Shown in pieces: positions 50,430-58,292 of a stretch of DNA of 64,000 nucleotides (position 1 is the first letter of the stretch; each line of letters opens with the position of its first letter). The notes below the pieces were generated by a model. It was not told the DNA's origin, did not search any database, and was given only the letters and a program-made list of their open reading frames with translations. This stretch comes from Bacteroidales bacterium (lineage in GTDB: Bacteria > Bacteroidota > Bacteroidia > Bacteroidales > JAFGHD01). The position numbers and the translations under genes are program-made. Where the stretch lies: positions 1 through 64,000 of the forward strand of contig JAFGHD010000082.1 of the NCBI GenBank assembly GCA_016939365.1. Reading direction: 5' to 3'.

Positions 50430-51683
50430 CTATTCGTTGTATTTCCTGAAAACGATCGTGGCATTATGTCCCCCAAATCCGAATGTGTTGCTGAGAGCAT
50501 ACCTGATATCAAGGGATTTGCCTTTAAAGTAAGTAAAATCGAGCCGGTTGTCTATCTCCGGATCATCGGTAAAATGGTTGATGGTAGGGGGGACAAAGCT
50601 ATGCTGGATGGCCATGACTGTGGCAATGGCCTCGACGACACCGGCGGCACCCAGGAGGTGTCCGGTCATCGACTTTGTGGAATTGATGGCAATGCGGTAC
50701 GCGTGCTCACCGAACAGATCCACGATAGCTCTGCATTCGGAAATGTCCCCGAGTGGGGTTGAGGTACCATGTGTATTGATATGGTCAATATCTTCGGGTT
50801 GAATGCCGGCGTCCTCAAAGGCAAATTTCATGGACATTCTGGCTCCGTTCCCTTCCGGGTGGGGTGAGGTCATGTGATAGGCATCAGCTGTAAGCCCACA
50901 TCCAACCACTTCGGCATAGATATGGGCACCGCGCTGCCGGGCATGCTCCAGTTCCTCAAACATAACGGCACCGGCACCTTCACCAAGGACAAAACCGTCG
51001 CGGTCCTTGTCGAAGGGTCTGGAAGCTGTGGCCGGATCATCATTACGTGTTGAAATGGCGTGCATGGCATTGAATCCACCAATGCCCGAAGGGGTGATGG
51101 CCGCTTCGGACCCCCCTGCTATGAACAGGTCGGCTTTGCCCAGGCGGATATAATTGAAGGCATCCACCAGGGCATTGGCTGAAGAGGCACATGCTGAAAC
51201 GGTAGCAAAATTCGGCCCCCTGAATCCAAACCGGATGGAGATAATGCCTGCAGCGATGTCAGCGATCATCTTGGGAATGAAGAAAGGGCTGAAGCGGGGG
51301 GTTCCGTCTCCACGGACGAAATCCCCCACCTCCGACTCAAAGGTATCCAGTCCTCCAATCCCGGATGCCCATATGACACCCGCCCGGTCCAGATTGATCC
51401 GGGAAGGTTCAATGCCCGATGATCTCAGGCACTCATCAGCCGAGACAATTCCGTACTGGACGTAAGGGTCGATCTTCCGTATCTCTTTCCTGTCGAAATG
51501 CTGTGAGGCGTCAAAATCCTTCAACTGGCAGGCAAAACGCGTCTTAAACCTGCTCGCATCAAACCGGACGATCGGGCTGGCACCACTGGTTCCGCTCACC
51601 AATGCCTTCCAGAAGGAATCCAGATCATTCCCCAGAGGCGTTAGTGCCCCCATGCCGGTTACTACGACCCTTTTCAGAATCAT
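50430..51683 (-). CDS. fabF: Beta-ketoacyl-ACP synthase II
   Basis: A 417-residue condensing enzyme that elongates fatty acyl chains on acyl carrier protein with malonyl-ACP. The catalytic triad is complete: Cys165 (TVSACASSANA), His305 (NTHGTSTPLGD) and His342 (SMTGHLLGAAG). The opening RVVVTGMGALTPLG and the ending SNTFGFGGHNATIVF are standard. It lies between acpP (23 bases upstream) and rnc. Confidence 0.97.
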   Translation of the reverse strand: MILKRVVVTGMGALTPLGNDLDSFWKALVSGTSGASPIVRFDASRFKTRFACQLKDFDASQHFDRKEIRKIDPYVQYGIVSADECLRSSGIEPSRINLDRAGVIWASGIGGLDTFESEVGDFVRGDGTPRFSPFFIPKMIADIAAGIISIRFGFRGPNFATVSACASSANALVDAFNYIRLGKADLFIAGGSEAAITPSGIGGFNAMHAISTRNDDPATASRPFDKDRDGFVLGEGAGAVMFEELEHARQRGAHIYAEVVGCGLTADAYHMTSPHPEGNGARMSMKFAFEDAGIQPEDIDHINTHGTSTPLGDISECRAIVDLFGEHAYRIAINSTKSMTGHLLGAAGVVEAIATVMAIQHSFVPPTINHFTDDPEIDNRLDFTYFKGKSLDIRYALSNTFGFGGHNATIVFRKYNE

Positions 51684-51706
51684 CGGGATGTCAGTGGGAG
51701 GGATAG

Positions 51707-51943
51707 TTATTTGGTATTACTTTCAATGTAGGCAATGGCTTCGCCTACAGTGGCGATCTTCTCTGCCTGATCATCAGGAATGGCAATGTTGAACTCCTTC
51801 TCAAACTCCATGATCAGTTCTACAGTGTCCAGGGAATCGGCACCGAGGTCATTGGTAAAGCTCGCTTCAGGTGTCACTTCACTCTCATCAACGCCAAGCT
51901 TATCCACGATGATCGCTTTGACTCTTGCTGCAATGTCTGACAT
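51707..51943 (-). CDS. acpP: Acyl carrier protein
   Basis: A 78-residue acidic carrier protein for fatty acid synthesis. The phosphopantetheine attachment serine is Ser37 in [21 protein letters not shown], followed by [23 protein letters not shown] start at [17 protein letters not shown] (ATG at 51943). The gene heads the acpP-fabF-rnc run, divergent from purN across about 200 bases. Confidence 0.97.
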   Translation of the reverse strand: MSDIAARVKAIIVDKLGVDESEVTPEASFTNDLGADSLDTVELIMEFEKEFNIAIPDDQAEKIATVGEAIAYIESNTK

Positions 51944-52050
51944 ATGGCAACATTTTTGGTTAAACTGCTGCAAAGAAAGGAATTTTAAATCACTCTTCCA
52001 AAATATTTTTTAGAACGCAAAGGAAATCAGTTTTTTATATTATAAGATTT

Positions 52051-52100
52051 TCAGAGACTGTTAAAATTGATATTTTTGAAAATGATACGATAAAGAACCG
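52051..52100. repeat. Dispersed repeat, copy B
   Basis: Begins with the same 12 bases (TCAGAGACTGTT) as copy A at 14429, followed by AAAATTGA and an AT-rich tail with GAAAATGATACGA. It lies in the purN/acpP divergent region and contains the putative purN -7 box. Confidence 0.45.
52071..52078 (+). promoter_or_regulatory. -7 element for purN
   Basis: TATTTTTG matches TAnnTTTG, about 67 bases before the purN ATG. No -33 partner was found. It lies within repeat copy B. Confidence 0.4.
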
Positions 52101-52145
52101 GTTTTATCAATTGAAAATGACAGGGAATCCACCATCACATCATCG

Positions 52146-52718
52146 ATGAAGAGGATCGTAATTTTTGCCTCAGGCAACGGTAGCAATGCCCAAAGGATCA
52201 TTGAATACTTCCGTGGCCGGAACAGCGCCCGGGTGGTGCGCATTTACTGCAATAACAGGGAAGCCTACGTATTGAAACGGGCAGTGCAGCTGAAGGTTCC
52301 TGCACTGCTGTTTGACAGGAACGATTTTTTTCACGGCAGCAGGGTTATGAACCAGTTGAAGCAGGATATGCCGCACCTGATCATCCTGGCCGGATTCCTG
52401 TGGTTGATCCCGGAATCCATATTGTCTGCATTTTCCGGGCGGATCATCAATATACATCCGGCATTGCTGCCCGGATATGGTGGAAAAGGGATGTATGGCA
52501 ACCGGGTTCACCAGGCAGTCCTGGATGCAGGAGACACTGAATCCGGAATCACCATTCACCGGGTAAATGAACAATATGATGCCGGTGAAATCCTGTTTCA
52601 GGCAAAATGTGCTGTTGAACCCGGAGACACCCCTGAAACCCTTGCTGCACGAATCCACCGGCTTGAATATAAGTATTACCCGGAGATTGTGGAGCGAATG
52701 CTTGATGAAATGGGGTGA
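52146..52718 (+). CDS. purN: Phosphoribosylglycinamide formyltransferase
   Basis: A 190-residue enzyme of purine synthesis that formylates GAR with 10-formyl-THF. GNGSNAQRIIEYF binds phosphate; the catalytic residues are Asn102 and His104 (NIHPALLPGYGGKGMYG) and Asp145 (VNEQYDAGEILFQ). The length is slightly short but complete. It diverges from acpP, the usual Bacteroidota arrangement. Its 3' side is followed by the hairpin-rich region at 52.9-53.04 kb. Confidence 0.95.
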   Translation: MKRIVIFASGNGSNAQRIIEYFRGRNSARVVRIYCNNREAYVLKRAVQLKVPALLFDRNDFFHGSRVMNQLKQDMPHLIILAGFLWLIPESILSAFSGRIINIHPALLPGYGGKGMYGNRVHQAVLDAGDTESGITIHRVNEQYDAGEILFQAKCAVEPGDTPETLAARIHRLEYKYYPEIVERMLDEMG

Positions 52719-52733
52719 CAAACCCCGGACAGG

Positions 52734-52904
52734 CTATTTCCCGGGACGGATCTTCCGGTGTATCCACCTTGCCAGGAACCCGAAAGCCAGGACCACCCCC
52801 AGTGCAAAACCCCACCTGAACAGGTCTTCACCCAGAAGGTTTCGCTGAGCCACCAACTCGCCCACCTGTGGCTGCAAAACGATTGCGATCGCAACTGAAG
52901 GCAT
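52734..52904 (-). CDS. Possible small single-helix membrane protein (56 residues)
   Basis: An open frame between an ATG at 52902-52904 and a TAG at 52734-52736, with an in-frame TGA six codons upstream of the start. It has a polar N-terminal half (VLQPQVGELVAQRNLLGEDL), one membrane helix (FRWGFALGVVLAFGFLARWI) and a basic tail (HRKIRPGK), a topology consistent with an inward-facing C-terminus. Codon choice (AGG, CTG, GGG) is like that of its neighbours. No family was recognised and there is no clear ribosome-binding site, so it may be chance. Confidence 0.33.
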   Translation of the reverse strand: MPSVAIAIVLQPQVGELVAQRNLLGEDLFRWGFALGVVLAFGFLARWIHRKIRPGK

Positions 52905-53037
52905 TTTTCCGGGGGTTTTTCACTGATCCGTTCTGACGAAAGTCTTTTGCTCCGCGGAATCCTCTCCGCTCTTTAAGGCAAGTTTTTCCGGCGAGGCTCC
53001 TTCCCCGGTATGACCGGGGAAGGTTCACAATCGCCGG
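52905..53037 (+). ncRNA. Candidate structured RNA after purN
   Basis: Four perfect inverted repeats lie within 130 bases: CCGGCGA (52988-52994) pairs with 53031-53037 and encloses CCTTCCCCGG (52999-53008) pairing with 53014-53023. Further upstream are a GCGGA/TCCGC hairpin and GAC-GAAA-GTC, which has a GNRA loop only on the plus strand. The last point favours plus-strand RNA. No known riboswitch or RNA family was recognised, and no T-tract follows the stem, so it is not a simple terminator. Confidence 0.35.
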
Positions 53038-53108
53038 GGATAAATACTCAAACAACTACTTGATGAACGACATACCCGTCACCCGGGCATGTGTGGGAAT
53101 GACAACAG

Positions 53109-53462
53109 CTAATGATGATTACCCAATGGTACTTCTATCAACCGTTTCAAATCATGGAACGTCAATGGCTCACGCAGTACCGAAAACTTTCCGCGCCGGA
53201 ATACCGACAACAGATCATCCAGCGACTGGTCGGTCAGAACGATCACCCGGATATGTGGAAAATAATCGTTGATATATTTCAGTATTCCGGCTTGCGGGAT
53301 AACGGAGAGACGCAGAACCACGAGGTCGATCTGTTCACTGTTCAGGATCATGATCGACTCCCCGATGCTTTCAGAAAAGAAAGCAACGGCCTCAATCTGC
53401 TCTGTGAACTCCAGGTACTCGTTCCTTTCGTCAGTGGAAGAGGAAATAAACAGGATATTCAT
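53109..53462 (-). CDS. Degenerate response-regulator receiver (pseudo-REC) protein
   Basis: A 117-residue stand-alone receiver-like domain: NILFISSSTDER (first strand), IDLVVLRLSVIPQAGILKYI (third strand and loop), VIVLTDQSLDD (fourth strand with Thr77) and FSVLREPLTFHDLKRLI. The residues needed for phosphorylation are missing: Ser8-Ser9 replace the acidic pair, Arg51 replaces the phospho-acceptor Asp, and Arg97 replaces the conserved Lys. It therefore probably works by protein contacts, not phosphorylation. I start at the internal ATG at 53462, at the first strand. It lies downstream of a sigma-54 activator and histidine kinase on the same strand, 264 bases away. Confidence 0.72.
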   Translation of the reverse strand: MNILFISSSTDERNEYLEFTEQIEAVAFFSESIGESIMILNSEQIDLVVLRLSVIPQAGILKYINDYFPHIRVIVLTDQSLDDLLSVFRRGKFSVLREPLTFHDLKRLIEVPLGNHH

Positions 53463-53577
53463 GGTGTTACACCTTGCAACAATATCTAACTGGTGCAATT
53501 CCCTAAATCGAAGATCATACCATACACTGCTTCTATCTGGTTATCAATAATTTCACTTTTGGAAGGGAGCTGTACCA

Positions 53578-53597
53578 AATGCCCGGATCCGGGCATT
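53578..53597. promoter_or_regulatory. 20-base perfect palindrome (candidate operator)
   Basis: AATGCCCGGATCCGGGCATT is fully self-complementary and lies between the sigma-54 activator gene and the pseudo-receiver gene. A half-site-like TGCCCGGAT recurs about 70 bases away (near 53664). No T-tract follows on either strand, so a dimeric protein-binding site fits better than a terminator. Confidence 0.4.
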
Positions 53598-53726
53598 GCT
53601 TTGGGACGGGTAATGCCTATAGTTCTGTTTTTTAACATATTGGCAATATTCCGGGTTTTGTGCCCGGATGTACCATCTCAGACATAATGCAGGAAGGAAA
53701 GGCCCGGGGAGAGTATTTGCCGTCTA

Positions 53727-55115
53727 TTATCCGGGACGGTCGGTCAAACCCAGACGGGCAATTTTGCGGTCCAGTGCCTGACGTGAGATATTCAGCATTC
53801 TGGCGGCTTTGGTTTTGTTGAAGCCGCTCGTATCGAGAGCCCTCTGGATATAGATCCGCTGGATGGCATCGAGATCCATTGTTCCTGAATCCGGGAATCC
53901 GGTCTCCCTTCTTTCCCGTGTAAGGTATTCAAGTGTCTGAAAATCCACAGGGAGCAGATGCCCATATTCGCTGAGAATTACGGCCCGTTCCACCATGTTT
54001 TTCAACTCCCTCACATTCCCCGGGAAATCATATTTCATCAGCATATCCAACACCTTATGGTCGACCTTGCTGATCTCCTTCCCGGTGAGCCGTGAGTATT
54101 CCTGAACGTAATGATTCAGCAACGATGGGATGTCCTCCCTCCGTTCCCTGAGCGGAGGTATATTCAGGATAAATGATTGAAGGCGGAAATAGAGGTCTTC
54201 CCTGAATTTGCCCTGGCTGACCAGCCTTTTCAGATCCTGGTTGGTGGCTGCCATCAGCCTCACATCCACATCGATCTCCTCACGGCTACCCAGACGGGAG
54301 ATCTTCCCCTGATCAAGTACACGCAAAAGCTTCGATTGCAGTGAAAGTTTCAGGTCGCCGATCTCATCCATAAAGAGGGTACCTTTGTGTGCAGCCTGGA
54401 ACCACCCCTTTGTTTCCGATATTGCGCCGGTGAAGGCTCCCTTTCTGAACCCGAAGAATTCACTTTCAAAAAGCTCCTCGGGCACGGCAGAGCAATTCAC
54501 GGCAACAAAGGGCCCTTCCTTACGGGATCCGCCATGATGAATGCTCCGTGCGATGAGTTCCTTTCCTGTTCCGCTTTCACCAGTGATCAGGATGGTGGTC
54601 CGGTCGCTGGCCGCCACCTTACCGGCCATCTGCAAAACCTGCCTCATTTTCCGGCTCTCACCGAAGATCGGTGATCCGGGTAACATGCCCAATGATCCCG
54701 GACAGGAACTCATTTCATCAATCCTGCCCCCGATGTCGCGGTGGATACGGATGTATTTTGCCACCTGCTCCACCCTCTTCATGACATCCCTGAGCTGAAA
54801 AGGTTTGTTGAAAAAATCCACCGCCCCGTTCCTCAATGCTTCGATCACAGACTCCATGTCGCCGTGACCTGTGATCATGATCACCTCGATCAGTGGATAT
54901 TCCTTCCTGATCAGCTTCAACAGCTCAATGCCGCTCATTTCCGGGAGCCTGATGTCGAGGATTGCGATATCTGCATGATGTTGGCTGAGCAGGTTGAGGG
55001 CCACTCCCGGCCGTTCTGCAGTCAAAACGGAATAACCGTTGCCGGAGAAGAATTCACTGATCTCATTACAGTATCCCTCCTCATCATCAACCACCAAAAT
55101 GCTTATCGGTTCCAT
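53727..55115 (-). CDS. Sigma-54-dependent response regulator (NtrC/AtoC type)
   Basis: A 462-residue regulator with three domains. The receiver (1-120) has the acidic pair Asp10-Asp11, phospho-acceptor Asp54 (AILDIRLPEMSG) and FFNKPFQL. The AAA+ sigma-54 activation domain (about 150-380) has Walker A GESGTGKE, the sigma-54 contact loop GAFTGA, Walker B GTLFMDEIGDL and the R-finger region REDLYFRLQSF. The Fis-type HTH is at the C-terminus (LDTSGFNKTKAARMLNISRQALDRKI). It activates promoters with -24/-12 elements. I start at MEPISILVV (55115); the start overlaps the end of the histidine kinase gene by 29 bases, so the two form a two-component pair. Targets may include the sigma-54-like site at 7.5 kb. 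Confidence 0.95.
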   Translation of the reverse strand: MEPISILVVDDEEGYCNEISEFFSGNGYSVLTAERPGVALNLLSQHHADIAILDIRLPEMSGIELLKLIRKEYPLIEVIMITGHGDMESVIEALRNGAVDFFNKPFQLRDVMKRVEQVAKYIRIHRDIGGRIDEMSSCPGSLGMLPGSPIFGESRKMRQVLQMAGKVAASDRTTILITGESGTGKELIARSIHHGGSRKEGPFVAVNCSAVPEELFESEFFGFRKGAFTGAISETKGWFQAAHKGTLFMDEIGDLKLSLQSKLLRVLDQGKISRLGSREEIDVDVRLMAATNQDLKRLVSQGKFREDLYFRLQSFILNIPPLRERREDIPSLLNHYVQEYSRLTGKEISKVDHKVLDMLMKYDFPGNVRELKNMVERAVILSEYGHLLPVDFQTLEYLTRERRETGFPDSGTMDLDAIQRIYIQRALDTSGFNKTKAARMLNISRQALDRKIARLGLTDRPG

Positions 55116-58113
55116 GGTCATGTTTTTTATCAATGTCCTTTGAATCTGTAAAACGCGGCAAATGAAGCGTCACCACCGTGAACTGATCCTTTTTGCTTCG
55201 AGCCCTCACATCACCGTTCATTTCACGGATGATACCGTACACAATGGAGAGCCCCAGTCCGGTTCCCACACCTTCCTCCTTCGTTGTATAAAAGGGATCG
55301 AAAATCCTGGACATATTGGCAGCGGGAATTCCTGTACCGTTATCCTCAACCTCAATGATCAGATGATACGCTGTGCACATTGTACGGATGGTAATCTTCT
55401 TCTGATAATTTTTTGTGCCCTGTGTCAATGCCTTTTTATCAACGGCATATTTTGCATTGGATAACAGGTTGACCAACACCTGCTCCAGCTTCAGGGGATT
55501 TCCGATGGTGAAGCCGATCCCCTCCTGCAGTTCGGTTTCCAGCTCCACATGGTGGTTCCGGTACTGTATACGGATCAGTCCCAGTGTGTTTCGAACGGTT
55601 CTGTTGATATCGATCTGCTCGAAGATCATTGCCTTCTGATCGCGGGAAAAAATGCGGATGTGATTGATGATGTCGCGGATTTTTTCAATATTGCTGAAAA
55701 CGGATCCCAGTTTTTCCTTGACATAACCGGATGTTGCCCTGCCGGAGGCCAGCCGTGCATCCAGGTTCTCCAGGGATAATGCGATGACTCCCAGGGGCTG
55801 GTTGATCTCATGCGCGATCCCCGCGGCAAGCTCACCCAGGGACTCCAGCTTGGATTTTTGGATCAGGAATTGTTGCTGTTCATTTCGTTTCTTCAATTCC
55901 TTTCGGATCCGAAGCTCGAGGTTGCGGTTGAGAGACAGTATCTCCTGGTGGGCACTTTCCAGTGCAGCCTCCGCCTTCTTCCTGTCTGAAATATCCTCAA
56001 CCACCCCGTCGAAATGTGTGATCTGGTCATCCGGTCCGTAAACGGCCCTGACATTGATCAGGACAGGAAAAGGCTCACCATTTTTCCGACGGAGCATCAT
56101 CTCATGGTAGACCAGTTGGCCATTTTTCACCAAAACAGCTGTATTGTATTCACGCTCTTCCGGATTATTATAGATATCGGTGACCTTCAAAGCCATGACC
56201 TGATCCTCTCGATCATATCCCAGCATATGTACCACAGCAGAATTGACATAGAGGAAACGCCCCTGCAGATTGGTCTGGAAGATTCCAACAGGCAGGTTCT
56301 CCTGGAAGCTTTTCAGTTTTTCCTGATTCTGCTGAAGCTGCAGCTGATAATCTTTTATTTTAGTGATATCTGTGATTACAAACATTATATAATTCCTGCC
56401 ATGGATATCCAGCCAGATTCCCTGCATCATCAAATGTAATTCAGTGCCATCATTCCTTCGATAGTCCAGCTCCGCATAGTGTCTTTGCTTTTCCCGGACG
56501 TTTTTTATGATTTCACTGATAAAAGAATCTCCTCCGGGAATGTCCGGCAGATTGAATGGTGTTTTAACAAGTTCTTCCGCGCTGATCCCGGCGATCCTCA
56601 GGGCATGGGGATTATATGCGATGACATTCCATTTTTCACTATCGATGACCACGATTGCATCTGAGGTACTCTCGAATATCGACCGGTAAAATACCTCGGA
56701 GGCTTCCAGGCTTATCCGGGTGGAGTGGTGATATTCAACCTCCTTTCTGAGTTTAATGTGAGACTTTTCCAACTCTTGCGTTCTGAGGGCCACCATCTGT
56801 TCGAGCAGTGCATTGTTTTCGGCCATTTTGCTTCGCGCATGTTCAACGACGATGATATCGGTGAACCGGAATGCCACCATGCGGATGACTTCCCGGTCCT
56901 CCGGGCAGAACTCTTTCTTATTTCTGGAAGCCACGAAAAGGACGCCGAGTACCTGTCCTTCACTGGTGAGCGGAATAACACCTATGGCACGGAAGGACTC
57001 TTCCGGAGGAATTTCCAATGGGGCATGCCTGTCCGGATCATATGTGCCGAAAACCTCCATTTCCCCGGATATTCCGGGTATGGTAAGGATATGACCATTT
57101 TCCACGTTTCTGGATGCTTTCTCCGGGGCCAGCAGTCCGTCATATGCGGTAAGTCTGAGCTCATTGGCGGTGTTGTAAAGGAATATCGCTGCGGCGTCCA
57201 CCACCCCCGTACCGGTAAAAACGTTCAGTATACGGTTCATGACATGATCTCCCCGCCATTCCCTGGCCCCGTGAAGGCTCATCTCCTCCTGAAGGGTGGC
57301 AAGCATCTCATCCCTTCTCTTTGAAGTGATGTCGCTGATGAGAAGCAGGTCGGCCTCCTGCCCGCACCAATTCACTACTCTTCCCGACACCTCCACCCGC
57401 TTCTGCTCTCCTCCGGGGGTTATAATCCGGTATTGAAAACTCCCCCCCTCATTACGGCTGCTGAACCTTTCTGAAAGACGTCCTGTTGCTTTTTCCCTGT
57501 CCTGAGGGATAACCAGATCAAAGACACATATGTCCCTGCTCTCTGTCCCGGGTTTCACGCCAAGGATATCGGCGGCAGCGGCATTGGAAAGAAGGATCGT
57601 TCCCCTTTGGTTCAAAAGGATGATCCCGCCGGGCACAAGGTCTATAATGTTATGCAGTGTTCGTTCATAATTCTTCAATGATTCCCGGTAATTCAGCCGA
57701 AGCTTCCGCATCTCTTTCTTCTCTTTTTGCCTTTCGCAATATTCCTGAACCAGCGAACGGGCCTTTGAAGCCAACCATTGCAGGTCGTCACCCGAATACC
57801 AGCAATCAGGTGCCGTCAGTCCTGCTGTCGGGTCAAACTCCGACCACGGTGTTCCGGATAAAACCATCAAGGGCAGACGGTGACGTTTTCTTGCCCGCAT
57901 CACCATCCCGAACCACTCCCTGGCTTCAGGCGATGAGGAATCCCCGACCACCAGCATGACCAACCTTACAAGCCGGGTCATCTTCGCTGGGAACTCATTC
58001 ACATGACGGGCATGATCGTATCGCGCCCATCCATCGCTGCAATGTTCATGAATCTTCCGGATCAGGTGTTCATTGTTGCCGCATACGAGAATGACAGGAA
58101 CGGGGTCAGCCAT
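55087..58113 (-). CDS. Soluble multi-PAS/GAF histidine kinase
   Basis: A 1008-residue kinase without membrane segments, so the signal is probably intracellular. Residues 1-125 look like a degenerate receiver (VPVILVCGNNEHL, LVMLVVGDSSS, PLMVLSGTP) lacking an obvious phospho-acceptor. A PAS domain follows at about 148-265, a GAF-like domain at about 275-425, a coiled linker, and PAS domains at about 472-590 and 598-715. The HisKA domain has His768 in GELAAGIAHEINQPLG, and the HATPase domain has N, G1 and G2 boxes (LVNLLSNAKYAVD, EVEDNGTGIP, GVGTGLGLSIVYGII). The GIAHEINQPLG box is typical of NtrB/DctB-class partners of sigma-54 activators. It overlaps that activator gene. Confidence 0.93.
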   Translation of the reverse strand: MADPVPVILVCGNNEHLIRKIHEHCSDGWARYDHARHVNEFPAKMTRLVRLVMLVVGDSSSPEAREWFGMVMRARKRHRLPLMVLSGTPWSEFDPTAGLTAPDCWYSGDDLQWLASKARSLVQEYCERQKEKKEMRKLRLNYRESLKNYERTLHNIIDLVPGGIILLNQRGTILLSNAAAADILGVKPGTESRDICVFDLVIPQDREKATGRLSERFSSRNEGGSFQYRIITPGGEQKRVEVSGRVVNWCGQEADLLLISDITSKRRDEMLATLQEEMSLHGAREWRGDHVMNRILNVFTGTGVVDAAAIFLYNTANELRLTAYDGLLAPEKASRNVENGHILTIPGISGEMEVFGTYDPDRHAPLEIPPEESFRAIGVIPLTSEGQVLGVLFVASRNKKEFCPEDREVIRMVAFRFTDIIVVEHARSKMAENNALLEQMVALRTQELEKSHIKLRKEVEYHHSTRISLEASEVFYRSIFESTSDAIVVIDSEKWNVIAYNPHALRIAGISAEELVKTPFNLPDIPGGDSFISEIIKNVREKQRHYAELDYRRNDGTELHLMMQGIWLDIHGRNYIMFVITDITKIKDYQLQLQQNQEKLKSFQENLPVGIFQTNLQGRFLYVNSAVVHMLGYDREDQVMALKVTDIYNNPEEREYNTAVLVKNGQLVYHEMMLRRKNGEPFPVLINVRAVYGPDDQITHFDGVVEDISDRKKAEAALESAHQEILSLNRNLELRIRKELKKRNEQQQFLIQKSKLESLGELAAGIAHEINQPLGVIALSLENLDARLASGRATSGYVKEKLGSVFSNIEKIRDIINHIRIFSRDQKAMIFEQIDINRTVRNTLGLIRIQYRNHHVELETELQEGIGFTIGNPLKLEQVLVNLLSNAKYAVDKKALTQGTKNYQKKITIRTMCTAYHLIIEVEDNGTGIPAANMSRIFDPFYTTKEEGVGTGLGLSIVYGIIREMNGDVRARSKKDQFTVVTLHLPRFTDSKDIDKKHDHGTDKHFGG

Positions 58114-58292
58114 ACCTTCCAGATTAAACAGGAGAATGCTTTCTGTTTATCAAGGAATAAAGGTAAAAAATTCTCTGTCAAACAGTCCAGAGGCGGGTTG
58201 GATCTCAAGGTCAGTTTTTTCATCCGGCACTCTGAATTCGTCGTCATGCAATGGTTATGGGATGATCCATTTTGCTTCCGGGCTGACAGGAA

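Noticed and set aside
52905..53037. Known riboswitch classes (cobalamin, SAM, TPP, glycine, c-di-GMP, guanidine) or RNase P/6S/SRP RNA
   Set aside because: None of the conserved core sequences of these classes could be recognised in either orientation.
53578..53597. Palindrome as a transcription terminator of the sigma-54 activator gene
   Set aside because: No T-tract follows on either strand and the stem lies about 130 bases beyond the stop codon.
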